Positions 5,237 to 12,696 are shown, numbered from the stretch's first letter. The stretch is 12,891 nt of DNA from Desulfatirhabdium butyrativorans (GCA_022736535.1 DZCT01000099.1:1-12891), one strand, 5' to 3'. Notes: generated by a model not told the origin, from the sequence alone. Translations and numbers: made by a program.

Positions 5237-7159
5237 CTACAAATCTTCAGTTGTCAGCGTCTTTTCCAGAATATTGCCGAGTTCGGCGATGCTGTAAGGT
5301 TTTTCCACAATCCCCCTGAAACCGTATTTTTCAAAATCCGTCATTTCCGGATCATTGGAATACCCGCTGGAAACAATGCCTTTGACTCCGGAATCAAGCG
5401 CAAGCAGCTTCTTCATCGCCTCCTTGCCCCCCATTCCGTTTTCCACATGCAGGTCCAGAATCACCGCATCAAACGGCTTTCCGCCTTTCAATGCCGTTTC
5501 GTAAACTTCAACCGCCTCTGCCCCGTTCCTCGCCCATGCTGTTTCATATCCGATGGTTTCCAGCATCTGACACGCCACATCAATGATAATGCTCTCATCA
5601 TCCATCATCAGAATTTTCTTTTTGGGCGGCGCAGGGTTTTTCGTTGCTTTCCTGCTTTGCGGAACTTCTTTGCGGGAAGCCGGAAGGTAAATATAAAAAG
5701 TTGTTCTGGCGCCCGGTTTTGACTCTGCATAAATATATCCGTAATGTTTTCGGATCACGGAGTAAACAAAGGTCAGTCCGAGTCCACGTCCCACCTGTCT
5801 TCCTGTTTTCTTGGTTGTAAAATAGGGATCGAAGATGCGTCCGAGGTCTTCTTCCTGAATGCCTGTCCCCTGATCCTGAACAGAAATTTTGACATAATCC
5901 CCGTCTTTGATGGTCACGCCTTTGTCTTTCCGGTCCGGGGCAATACTGATATTTTCGGCATAAACATTGATCTGCCCCCCGGAAGCCATAGCTTCGCAGG
6001 CATTTGCAATCACGTTGGCAATGACCTGCTTCATCTGTTTTTCATCAAAAATCACAGGCCACAGGTCGCTGGCGATAAAAAAATCACATTTGATGTTGGG
6101 AAGCGAGACGGCGCTGATAACCGATTTTTTCAGAAAGTCGCTGATATAATTCAGTTCCCGATTCAGTTTTTCGCCTTTTGAAAAGACCAGAAACTGTCGG
6201 ATCAGATGCTTGAACATTGTGCATCCTTCTTTTGCATAAGACAGTTTCTCATAAACTTTTCCTTCGGGTTCCGAATCTATCAGCGCAAGATCAATGTTGC
6301 CCATAATTGCCGTGAGACAATTGTTCAGATCATCGGCAAGTCCGCCCGCGAGCGTGGCAAGGGATTCAAATTTCTGAATGGTCAGCAGCTCTTTTTCCAT
6401 TCGTTTCCGCCGGCTGAGATCACGGGCAAGCAGCACAATGTCCGAAGGTTTGTCATTTTTCACAATCAGAGAACAGGTAATTTCAAGGGGCACGGGTTTT
6501 CTGCTCCGGTTGAAGAAAACCGCCTCCGGCAGAACGATTTTTCTTTTGCCGCTCACAGGCGTTCTCAGAATGCCTTTTTTCAATATTTCAAACTGTTCTG
6601 AAGAAAGAATATCCGAGACCTTTGTGTCAAAGAGTTCGTGCTGAAGATAACCGAGAAGTTCCGCGCCTCTTTCATTGATATAGGTAATTTTTCCCTCTGT
6701 ATCAAAGCTCAGAATCATCTCTTTTACAGCTTCGGCGATCAGCCGGTATTTTTCTTCTTCTGCCGGTTTCTGGGGTCTGTTCTCAGCCTGGGTCTCAGTT
6801 CGGGCAGGCGTCGGTATTTCTGTATCTTTCTCCGGGACGGTCTCACCCGCAGCAATGCGGATACTTGAGGGATCGCCGTTTTTCAGCGTCAGAGAAACCT
6901 TTACCTGCATGGGAAGCATGTTCATTCCCCGGTCAATGAAACTGATTTTATCCAGAAGGGCTTCTTTTTTTCCCGCGGTGAGCAGGGCTTCTTTCTTTAT
7001 GTTTTCCAGTTGATCCGGCGACAGAATATCTGCAATGTTCATTTCCAGAAATTCGTCCTCGAAGTAACCCATGATCTCTACCGCGTCTTCATTCACATAA
7101 GTAATCCGTCCTGCTGTATCAAAAACCAGAATCATTTCTCTTCTAATCGGATCATTCAT
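5237..7159 (-). CDS. PAS-PAS hybrid histidine kinase with receiver, H-box His replaced by Asp
   Basis: A 640-residue cytoplasmic sensor kinase without membrane segments. Domains: PAS (about 9-101), a polar linker rich in Pro and Glu, second PAS (137-251), dimerisation/H-box region (254-331), HATPase_c and C-terminal receiver (about 515-640). ATP-site motifs are intact: N386 (N box), D429-x-G-x-G, FDPYFTTK, GRGLGL. The receiver keeps acidic D520-D521, phospho-acceptor D569 and K620. The H-box reads GGLADDLNN where the family has GGxAHDFNN, so the phospho-acceptor is Asp276; the codon is GAT against the expected CAT. It may not autophosphorylate. It could act as a non-catalytic partner, or as a receiver fed by another kinase. 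Start ATG at 7159 has AAGGA 11 bases upstream; ATGs at 7183 and 7246 have none. No output domain is present. Confidence 0.9.
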   Translation of the reverse strand: MNDPIRREMILVFDTAGRITYVNEDAVEIMGYFEDEFLEMNIADILSPDQLENIKKEALLTAGKKEALLDKISFIDRGMNMLPMQVKVSLTLKNGDPSSIRIAAGETVPEKDTEIPTPARTETQAENRPQKPAEEEKYRLIAEAVKEMILSFDTEGKITYINERGAELLGYLQHELFDTKVSDILSSEQFEILKKGILRTPVSGKRKIVLPEAVFFNRSRKPVPLEITCSLIVKNDKPSDIVLLARDLSRRKRMEKELLTIQKFESLATLAGGLADDLNNCLTAIMGNIDLALIDSEPEGKVYEKLSYAKEGCTMFKHLIRQFLVFSKGEKLNRELNYISDFLKKSVISAVSLPNIKCDFFIASDLWPVIFDEKQMKQVIANVIANACEAMASGGQINVYAENISIAPDRKDKGVTIKDGDYVKISVQDQGTGIQEEDLGRIFDPYFTTKKTGRQVGRGLGLTFVYSVIRKHYGYIYAESKPGARTTFYIYLPASRKEVPQSRKATKNPAPPKKKILMMDDESIIIDVACQMLETIGYETAWARNGAEAVEVYETALKGGKPFDAVILDLHVENGMGGKEAMKKLLALDSGVKGIVSSGYSNDPEMTDFEKYGFRGIVEKPYSIAELGNILEKTLTTEDL

Positions 7160-7224
7160 ATTTTTCGAGTTCCTTTCAGACATGCAGGAGCGTGTCATCT
7201 TCATTCCGACCGTGCAGACAGTAG

Positions 7225-7244
7225 GGTGGGCATGAATGCCCGCC
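7225..7244. repeat. Hairpin GGTGGGCAT / ATGCCCGCC
   Basis: Nine-base arms around a two-base centre, with one G-T type mismatch, lie between the decarboxylase stop and the hybrid kinase start. The sequence GTAGGGTGGGCA...TGCCC is a palindrome I associate with dispersed repeats in many bacteria. No T tract follows, so an intrinsic terminator is unlikely. Confidence 0.5.
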
Positions 7245-7272
7245 ATTCATTCGGAAGGCTCGCCTCTGCATG

Positions 7273-8550
7273 TTAATGATGTCCTCCTGCTTTCTCAGGT
7301 TTTATAATTTTCTGCTCAAAATTCAGCGTGGCAAAATAATCGCTTACGGTCTCTTCCCGGCGAATCAGTTCCGCATTGCCGTCGCTGCGGAGCAGAAGTT
7401 CTTTGGGCCGAAGTCTGCCGTTGTAATTAAAGCCCATGGCATGTCCGTGCGCGCCGGTATCGTGAATCACCAGAATATCGCCGTCAGCAACGGGCGGCAG
7501 TTGACGCTGAACTGCAAACTTGTCGTTATTCTCGCAAAGCGAGCCGACCACATCGGCAATCACATCATTCTTACCCGATTCTTTTCCAAGCACGCTGATG
7601 TGATGATACGCGCCGTAGATTCCGGGACGCATCAGTGAAGACATGCAGGCATCCACGCCGATGTATTTCCGGTAGATGTTCTTCTGATTAATCGCTGTTG
7701 CGACCAGCACGCCGTGAGGACCTGTCATATATCTGCCGCTTTCCATGTAAAGACGGGGCATATAACCGTTTCGTTTTTCAAAGTCATTGAATCGCCCGGT
7801 GATTTCCGCTCCCATTTTTTCAAGATCAAGCGCCTTGTCTTCGGGCTTGTAGGGAATGCCGAGACCGCCCCCGATATTTACAAATTCAAAAACAATTCCA
7901 AGTTCTTTAAATACCCATTCTGCCAATTCCAGAAGCATTTCGGCAGTCTGAACCATGTATTCATAATTGAGTTCGTTTGAAGCCAGCATGGTATGAATGC
8001 CGAAACGCGCCGCGCCGAGACTGCGCGCCGCACGGTACGCCTCAATGACCTGTTCGTGGCTGATGCCGTATTTTGCCTCCGCGGGAGTTCCGATAATGAA
8101 ATTTCCGCTGCGCCGGGGCCCCGGATTGTAACGGAAACATATCAGTTCCGGCATCTTGGGCACCTTGGGGATCAGCGTCACATCATCTAAATTCAATATG
8201 CAGCCCTCATCCGAACTTGCTTCAAACTCTGCCGCGCTCGTATTGTTGGAGGTAAACATTATATCTTCTCCCCGTGCGCCGATCCCGCGGCTGAGAAGCA
8301 GTTCCGGGACAGAACTGCAATCAAAACCGAATCCCATCAGTTTCATTATTTCAAGAATACGGGGATTCGGCAGGGCTTTGACCGCAAAATATTCGCGAAA
8401 ACCCTCCAGTCCGGAAAATGCCTCGGTCAGTTTCCTGCCGGTTTCACGAAAGCCGGTTTCATCATAAATATGAAAAGGGGTTCCGAAAGATTCGGCAATA
8501 TGTTTTAACACCGGAAAAAGCCGGTCTCTGAAAGCTTGAGACATGGGCAT
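7273..8550 (-). CDS. lysA: PLP-dependent decarboxylase, diaminopimelate decarboxylase (LysA) type
   Basis: A 425-residue fold-III PLP decarboxylase. LysA converts meso-diaminopimelate to lysine, the last step of the pathway. Seen: PLP-binding K58 in YFAVKALPNP; glycine loop NIGGGLG (225-231); ESGR (270-273); GVDACMSSLMRP; YGAYHH; C339-E340 in GSLCENND, the active-site cysteine region; and HDTGAHGHAMGFNYNGRLRP near the end. The length is usual for LysA. In place of the classical HIGS phosphate-binding segment it has GIHTMLASNE around H186, so it belongs to a variant subgroup. Start ATG at 8550 has AAAGGAG ten bases upstream. The neighbours (TRAP receptor, hybrid kinase) say nothing about lysine. 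A related amino-acid or polyamine decarboxylase remains possible. Confidence 0.82.
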   Translation of the reverse strand: MPMSQAFRDRLFPVLKHIAESFGTPFHIYDETGFRETGRKLTEAFSGLEGFREYFAVKALPNPRILEIMKLMGFGFDCSSVPELLLSRGIGARGEDIMFTSNNTSAAEFEASSDEGCILNLDDVTLIPKVPKMPELICFRYNPGPRRSGNFIIGTPAEAKYGISHEQVIEAYRAARSLGAARFGIHTMLASNELNYEYMVQTAEMLLELAEWVFKELGIVFEFVNIGGGLGIPYKPEDKALDLEKMGAEITGRFNDFEKRNGYMPRLYMESGRYMTGPHGVLVATAINQKNIYRKYIGVDACMSSLMRPGIYGAYHHISVLGKESGKNDVIADVVGSLCENNDKFAVQRQLPPVADGDILVIHDTGAHGHAMGFNYNGRLRPKELLLRSDGNAELIRREETVSDYFATLNFEQKIIKPEKAGGHH

Positions 8551-8599
8551 GATGAGCGTTCTCCTTTATTCCTAATACATTTTGAATCTATACCTTTTT

Positions 8600-8660
8600 T
8601 TAACAGGGATGTGCAGGATGAACAGGATATTATCCTGAATATCCTGTTCATCCCTGTTAA
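8600..8660. repeat. 61-bp palindromic element built on AACAGGGATG / GGATGAACAGGATA
   Basis: Outer arms TTAACAGGGATG (8600-8611) and CATCCCTGTTAA (8649-8660) match exactly. Inner arms GGATGAACAGGATA (8616-8629) and TATCCTGTTCATCC (8640-8653) also match exactly and overlap the outer pairing, so two alternative foldings exist. It fills half of the gap between dctP and the decarboxylase gene. The start TTAACAGGGAT recurs inside the element at 10125-10211. Confidence 0.7.
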
Positions 8661-8680
8661 TTTTCAAAGGCGATTCAGTA

Positions 8681-9706
8681 TTATTCCGAATATATTTTGA
8701 TAAAATTTCTGAGGTCCATGACAATCTCCGACGCGGGAAAGCCTTTTGCCTTTGCATTTTTTACCCATTCGCTGATTAAAGACGTACTCAGATATTCAAA
8801 TTTTGCTTTCTGCGCTTCCGACAGTTCAATAATTTCAGTCTGATAGGTCTTTTTTGACCAGTTCAGCGATTCTTTCACATGATTTTCAACATAATTTCCG
8901 GTCCATTCCGCGTGATCCGTGCTGATCTCATCTATCATTTTCTGAATTTCCGGCGGAAGGGAGTTCCAGCGGTTCAGGTTCATCACCACGGCGCAGGGAA
9001 AAATAACGCTGTCCGTCATGGTCACATACCGGCAGTATTTGGCAAGATTCATGTCTTTCATATAGTCGAGGGAAGTGAATACCCCCTGCACTTTTCCTTT
9101 TTCCAAAGCTTCAATGGCTTCAGACAGCGGCATTTCCGCCACATCCGCGCCCCATGCTTTGAGAATCTGTGCGGGCCCGCCCGCAGACCTCAGCGCCAGT
9201 CCCTCAATGTCGTGGATGGTTCTTACCGGCTTTGCGGACATGATATTGACCGTCGGCGTCGTAAACATTCCCAGCACTTTCACCTTTGCAAAAGTCTGAG
9301 GTTTGTATTTTTTATAAAAATCCCACAGCACCAGACTTCCCACCCGTGCATTCGGAATTTTAAGGGGCAGACTGGCAGCGTTTGTGATGACAAAACGATC
9401 CGGCATATAAGAAGGCGTAAAACATCCGATGTCTATTTTTCCTTCCGACACCTGATCAAAAACATTCATCGTGTCAACGCCGGGTGCCGCGCCCAAAGGA
9501 AATGTCTCAACGGCAAGTTTTCCGCCGCTGCGCTGTTCCACGGTCTCTTTCCATTTTTCCATCTGAACGCAGGGCGCGGTGCCTGCGGGCAGAAAATTTG
9601 CATATTTCAGTCTGATCGGCTCTGCCGACGGTATTCCGGCAGAAACACCGGTAAAAATGAATATGAAAAAAATTCCGAACAAAAACCTGTCTGATTTTCT
9701 TCTCAT
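8681..9706 (-). CDS. dctP: TRAP transporter solute-binding protein, DctP family
   Basis: A 341-residue periplasmic substrate receptor for a TRAP transporter, typically binding a carboxylate. It has a Sec signal peptide: basic MRRKSDR, hydrophobic FLFGIFFIFIF, cleavage probably after A23 (VSA) or A28 (PSA). Mature DctP features: LKYANFLPAGT at its start; ALRSAGGPAQ with the conserved carboxylate-binding Arg (R173); then ADVAEMPLSEAIEALEKGKV; MNLNRWNSLPPEIQKMI later. ATG at 9706 has AGGAGG six bases upstream; an ATG at 9733 lacks such a site and would bury the signal peptide. No DctQ or DctM membrane subunit is beside it: downstream is the decarboxylase, upstream is divergent. It may serve a distant transporter or feed a sensor such as the divergent kinase. 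Confidence 0.93.
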   Translation of the reverse strand: MRRKSDRFLFGIFFIFIFTGVSAGIPSAEPIRLKYANFLPAGTAPCVQMEKWKETVEQRSGGKLAVETFPLGAAPGVDTMNVFDQVSEGKIDIGCFTPSYMPDRFVITNAASLPLKIPNARVGSLVLWDFYKKYKPQTFAKVKVLGMFTTPTVNIMSAKPVRTIHDIEGLALRSAGGPAQILKAWGADVAEMPLSEAIEALEKGKVQGVFTSLDYMKDMNLAKYCRYVTMTDSVIFPCAVVMNLNRWNSLPPEIQKMIDEISTDHAEWTGNYVENHVKESLNWSKKTYQTEIIELSEAQKAKFEYLSTSLISEWVKNAKAKGFPASEIVMDLRNFIKIYSE

Positions 9707-9786
9707 TATGACCCTCCTGTGAAAGTTTAACAATATGATCTTATAGTGAATCCCTTTTGACTTTATATGATATTCTGTTAAGCATT

Positions 9787-9901
9787 TTTTTTCCCACAGA
9801 GGACACGGAGAAGAAAAAAACCACAGAGCGCACAGAGGGTTTAAAACAATTCTCTGCGGTCTCTGTGGGCTTTTGTTCTCTGTGATCTCTGTGGGAAAAA
9901 A
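9787..9901. repeat. 115-bp inverted repeat of CCACAGAG-type units
   Basis: The outer arms are T-tract plus CCCACAGAGGACACGGAGAA (9787-9812) and its near-inverse ending at 9901, with three mismatches. Inner arms CCACAGAGCGCACAGAG and CTCTGCGGTCTCTGTGG also pair imperfectly. Further CGCAGAGGACACAG-like units follow at 9905-9920, and CGCAGAGAGCGCAAAGG at 10214-10230. I recognise the CACAGAG-unit class as a dispersed intergenic repeat. Confidence 0.65.
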
Positions 9902-10124
9902 TCCCCGCAGAGGACACAGCGTTTTTTCTGCGGTCTGTGAGAGAATATTTTCAACAGAGATTTAGTATTAAATACCTTAATATGCGTCTTTTTGTCAAGA
10001 ATCTATTTCTGTTCAGAGTTCGGCAGGGCTGCCGCATAAAAAAATATTCAGAAGCGGTATCAGAAAAAGATTGTATTGCGAATACCTTATGATAAAATTA
10101 AAAAAACAGATTGACGGCGGGGAC

Positions 10125-10211
10125 CTAATACCAAATCGCTGTCAAAAATTAACAGGGATAAACGGTCCCGCCCTGCCGATTATGTTTTTTTTGACAGCGA
10201 TTCGGTATAAG
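10125..10211. repeat. 87-bp MITE-like element with 24-bp terminal inverted repeats
   Basis: The left end CTAATACCAAATCGCTGTCA (10125-10144, continuing with A's) and the right end 10188-10211 are inverted copies differing at two positions. The centre begins TTAACAGGGATAAACGG, like the palindrome at 8600. There is no coding capacity. The shape fits a non-autonomous element mobilised in trans; no transposase is in the window. Confidence 0.65.
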
Positions 10212-10252
10212 CTCGCAGAGAGCGCAAAGGATTTTTTGGGTAAATAGGAGAC

Positions 10253-10280
10253 GTAGAGACGCAAAATCTTGCGTCTCTAC
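10253..10280. repeat. Perfect hairpin GTAGAGACGCAA / TTGCGTCTCTAC
   Basis: Twelve-base perfect arms around AATC. The same core (AGAGACGCA / TGCGTCTCT) recurs at 12484-12511, just beyond the kinase gene. The GTAGAGACGCA palindrome is of a type known as dispersed copies in several bacterial phyla. No T tract follows, so it is not an intrinsic terminator. Confidence 0.7.
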
Positions 10281-10284
10281 ACGG

Positions 10285-10395
10285 CGTGTCAATGCCATTA
10301 AGTTAAGGTGTGATCCGGAGTGCTGAAATTTCGCTGCGCTCCCCGGCTGAGAACAGACAGCACTCCGGAGGGCTTAACTTAACGCCATTGACGCG
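10285..10395. repeat. 111-bp inverted repeat, about 38-bp arms, upstream of membrane kinase
   Basis: Left arm 10285-10325 and right arm 10358-10395 share, in inverse, GTCAATG, TTAAGTTAAG and TCCGGAGTGCTG, with a few mismatches and a three-base gap. The centre AAATTTCGCTGCGCTCCCCGG is of the dispersed CGCTGCGCTC class. Reading through it from GTG at 10310 extends the kinase frame by 48 codons. That extension is rejected because it is repeat sequence. Confidence 0.7.
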
Positions 10396-10453
10396 GCGCG
10401 TGGGAACGAGAAACCCATTTTACGGAACAGAAGATCATACGGTGAAAATTTAT

Positions 10454-12466
10454 ATGAAAAATAATTCCTTAATTATCCGATACAGGCAAAACCGCCTGTC
10501 CCGCCGGGTGCTGCTTTATGTTGTTTTATGCAGCACATTTTTCACCATGCTCACAACAGGCTTTCAGCTTTATATGGAATATACCCGTTATCGCTCGGAA
10601 GTATATGAAAGCATCCGATTTATCAAAGAAAGTTATCTGAAGCCCCTTGCCGACAACGCGTTTAAATTAAACAGGGAACAGGCATCAAATCTTTTGGGGG
10701 GCATCCTGAAACTTCACGGAATCGTTTATACGGAGATCATCGAAGTGGAGAAAGACGGCAAAAAACTTATCTGGCTTTCCCAAGGCGATATGAATGCCGA
10801 AGCAGATATGGCGGAACAATTTCCGCTGATATATCAGCAAAACGGTTATAAGCTTACAGATTTCTCCGCTCTTCTGAAGGTATTCGCGACCATGGAAAGC
10901 GCATATCGGCGTCTTCAGGAACAGGCTCTGATCATTCTGATTTCAAATGCGGTAAAAACATTTGTCGCATCTTTATGTATTCTGTTCATTATTCAGTTCA
11001 CGGTGACACGCCATCTCATTTCCATCGCGGATTATACGAAAAAATTAGACCTGAACCGGACAGACCAGACAGTACTCAGGCTTGACAAAGCAAAATTTTC
11101 AAAAACAGATGAGCTGGACAGCGTTGTTGCCGCCATCAATGAGATGCGGTTCAGAATAAACACCCACACGGCTGAACAGAAATGGGCGCAGGAAAAACTG
11201 AGAGAAAGCGAGGAAAATCTCCGCAAAGCCAATGACGGCTTAGAAGCGGAAGTCAGAAGACGGACCGCGGAACTGCTCGCGGTCAATGAACAGTTGAAAC
11301 ATGAAATCGAACAGCGCAGGCGTACCGAGGAGGCATTGAAAAAAAGCGAAGTCCGGCTCAGTGAAGCCCAGCATATCGCGCTGATGGGAAGTTATGAGAG
11401 AAATATGCTGACAGATGAAGCCTTCTGGTCAGATGAATATTACCGGATTTTCGGCTATGAGCCGGGAGAAGTTTCCTGCTCCCAGTCCTTTTTTTACGGG
11501 CATCTACATCCGGAAGACCGGGAAGCGGTGAGGGATAAAATTCAGACAATTCTTGAAAACAATGCCCCGTCCTATGAATTTCAGTTCCGTTTTGTCCGAA
11601 AAGACGGGGAAATCCGATTCGGACACACCATCGGAAAAGTCAAAGCGGACAAAGCGGGACATCCTGTCATCCTCAGCGGCACATTGCAGGACATTACGGC
11701 GCGGGTGAAAATGGAGGCAATGTTGCAGGAAAAGCAGGCGCAGATTGCCCATGCGGGCCGTTTGGCTTCTCTGGGAGAAATGGCAAGCGGCGTCGCGCAC
11801 GAACTGAACCAGCCGCTTTCCATTATCCGCCTGAATGCCGAAGGACTGAAACTCTCTTTAAAAAGAAACGGCAGCCTGCTGCCCCAGTATGAAAAAGACC
11901 TGAAAGCGGTTATGACGGGCGTTGACCGGGCTGCAGATATTATCGAACACATGCGGGGCTATGCGAGAACCGGCGGCAGCGATGATGAATACTTATGTCT
12001 TTCCGCGCCTGTTGATACGGCGCTGATGTTTTTCAAGGAACAGTTCCGAAACCACGAAATAGCGCTTGAAACGTATTATGAAGACAGCCTGCCGAAAGTA
12101 TTTGTCAGTTTTCAGCGATTCGAGCAGATAGCGGTCAATCTTCTTTCCAATGCGCGCTATGCTGTTGACAAACGGAAAAAAAAATCGCCTGAAACTTATC
12201 AGAAAAAGATTGCCCTGCGCGTATTTTATGACCGGGACCGAAAAGCAGTTGTTTTTGAGGTGAAGGATAACGGCATCGGCATGAATCCGGAAGAACAGAA
12301 GCGGTGTTTAGAACCCTTTTTCACCACAAAAGAAGTGGGAGAAGGTACGGGGCTGGGGCTTTCCATTGTCCACGGAATTGTCAAAGAATTTAAAGGCGGT
12401 CTGGAGATCGAAAGTGAAAAAGGTCTCGGAACGACCGTGCGGATTGTTATGGGGGGTTCGGGGTGA
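10454..12466 (+). CDS. Membrane sensor histidine kinase, HAMP-PAS-HisKA-HATPase
   Basis: A 670-residue inner-membrane kinase. Seen: TM1 about 19-41, extracytoplasmic sensor about 42-156, TM2 about 158-184, HAMP-like linker 185-240, charged coiled coil 241-298 (EENLRKANDGLEAEV, RRRTEEALKKSE), PAS with PAC-type end (299-418, RIFGYEPGE, FVRKDGEIR), H-box GVAHELNQPLS with H449, N box VNLLSNARYAV (N566), DNGIG (605-609), EPFFTTKE, GTGLGL. All catalytic motifs are intact. The ELNQPL H-box is that of DctB/ZraS-like kinases, whose partners are usually sigma-54 activators; no regulator is visible here. ATG at 10454 was chosen: GGTGA lies upstream and the repeat-derived extension is avoided. The last codons (MGGSG, stop) lie inside a G-rich palindromic element. 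It is divergent from dctP, so sensing a TRAP substrate is possible. Confidence 0.92.
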   Translation: MKNNSLIIRYRQNRLSRRVLLYVVLCSTFFTMLTTGFQLYMEYTRYRSEVYESIRFIKESYLKPLADNAFKLNREQASNLLGGILKLHGIVYTEIIEVEKDGKKLIWLSQGDMNAEADMAEQFPLIYQQNGYKLTDFSALLKVFATMESAYRRLQEQALIILISNAVKTFVASLCILFIIQFTVTRHLISIADYTKKLDLNRTDQTVLRLDKAKFSKTDELDSVVAAINEMRFRINTHTAEQKWAQEKLRESEENLRKANDGLEAEVRRRTAELLAVNEQLKHEIEQRRRTEEALKKSEVRLSEAQHIALMGSYERNMLTDEAFWSDEYYRIFGYEPGEVSCSQSFFYGHLHPEDREAVRDKIQTILENNAPSYEFQFRFVRKDGEIRFGHTIGKVKADKAGHPVILSGTLQDITARVKMEAMLQEKQAQIAHAGRLASLGEMASGVAHELNQPLSIIRLNAEGLKLSLKRNGSLLPQYEKDLKAVMTGVDRAADIIEHMRGYARTGGSDDEYLCLSAPVDTALMFFKEQFRNHEIALETYYEDSLPKVFVSFQRFEQIAVNLLSNARYAVDKRKKKSPETYQKKIALRVFYDRDRKAVVFEVKDNGIGMNPEEQKRCLEPFFTTKEVGEGTGLGLSIVHGIVKEFKGGLEIESEKGLGTTVRIVMGGSG

Positions 12467-12540
12467 GGGGTTTGAGGTTCGGGGCAGAGACGCAACATCC
12501 TGCGTCTCTGCAACCTCTCACCCCGCCCCGCGTTCCCCCC
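12451..12540. repeat. About 90-bp G-rich/C-rich quasi-palindrome over the kinase stop codon
   Basis: The core arms GCAGAGACGCA (12484-12494) and TGCGTCTCTGC (12501-12511) are perfect. Outside them, G-runs on the left (12451-12484, with GGTTCGGGG twice at 12455 and 12476) face C-runs on the right (12519-12540), pairing with gaps. The left side covers the last four sense codons and the TGA stop of the kinase. The core is the same family as the hairpin at 10253-10280. No T tract directly follows the stem. Confidence 0.6.
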
Positions 12541-12658
12541 GCTGTATTTTTTTTTACGGCAACCCATCCGGTACCTCAGCATGAATATCAGCTTTAACCT
12601 ATTTATATACCGACATAACTTTATTGAAATACCTGTCAGGACGAAATTTTTAAAATGA

Positions 12659-12689
12659 AAATGAATCAGTGATTGTATCAGATTCATTT
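12659..12689 (+). promoter_or_regulatory. Dyad AAATGAATC / GATTCATTT upstream of promoter
   Basis: Perfect nine-base arms with an inner TGAT-TGT-ATCA pair make a near-perfect dyad with a two-base bulge. It ends eight bases before the -35 box, a position typical for an activator or repressor site. As RNA it would be a hairpin followed by ATTATGCTT, so a weak terminator for the kinase is the other reading. Confidence 0.45.
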
Positions 12690-12696
12690 ATTATGC

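Larger units (their letters stand above)
9707..10453. other. Gene-free divergent region packed with repeats
   Basis: 747 bases between dctP (minus) and the membrane kinase (plus) hold no credible gene. They carry at least four palindromic structures: 9787-9901, 10125-10211, 10253-10280 and 10285-10395. The AT-rich part 9960-10120 contains AATACCTTA twice (AAATACCTTAATATG and CGAATACCTTATGAT) and a small CGGCAG-GG-CTGCCG hairpin at 10021-10034. Upstream of dctP the minus strand has TATAAG at a promoter-like distance but no good -35 box. Promoters for both genes must lie here; I could not place them with confidence. Confidence 0.6.

Noticed and set aside
8600..8660. Intrinsic terminator for dctP
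   Set aside because: In the minus-strand sense the stem is followed by an A tract, not a T tract.
8879..9694. 271-codon plus-strand open frame
   Set aside because: Antisense to dctP, His/Arg/Phe-rich composition typical of shadow frames, no motif.
9787..10395. Possible CRISPR array because of many repeats
   Set aside because: The repeats are single inverted structures of different families, not evenly spaced direct repeats with unique spacers; no cas gene is present.
10310..10453. 48-residue N-terminal extension of the membrane kinase
   Set aside because: Encoded mostly by a palindromic repeat; ATG 10454 directly precedes the expected basic segment and TM1.
12226..12687. 153-codon minus-strand open frame over the kinase 3' end
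   Set aside because: Antisense to the conserved ATPase domain and crosses the G/C palindrome; no motif.
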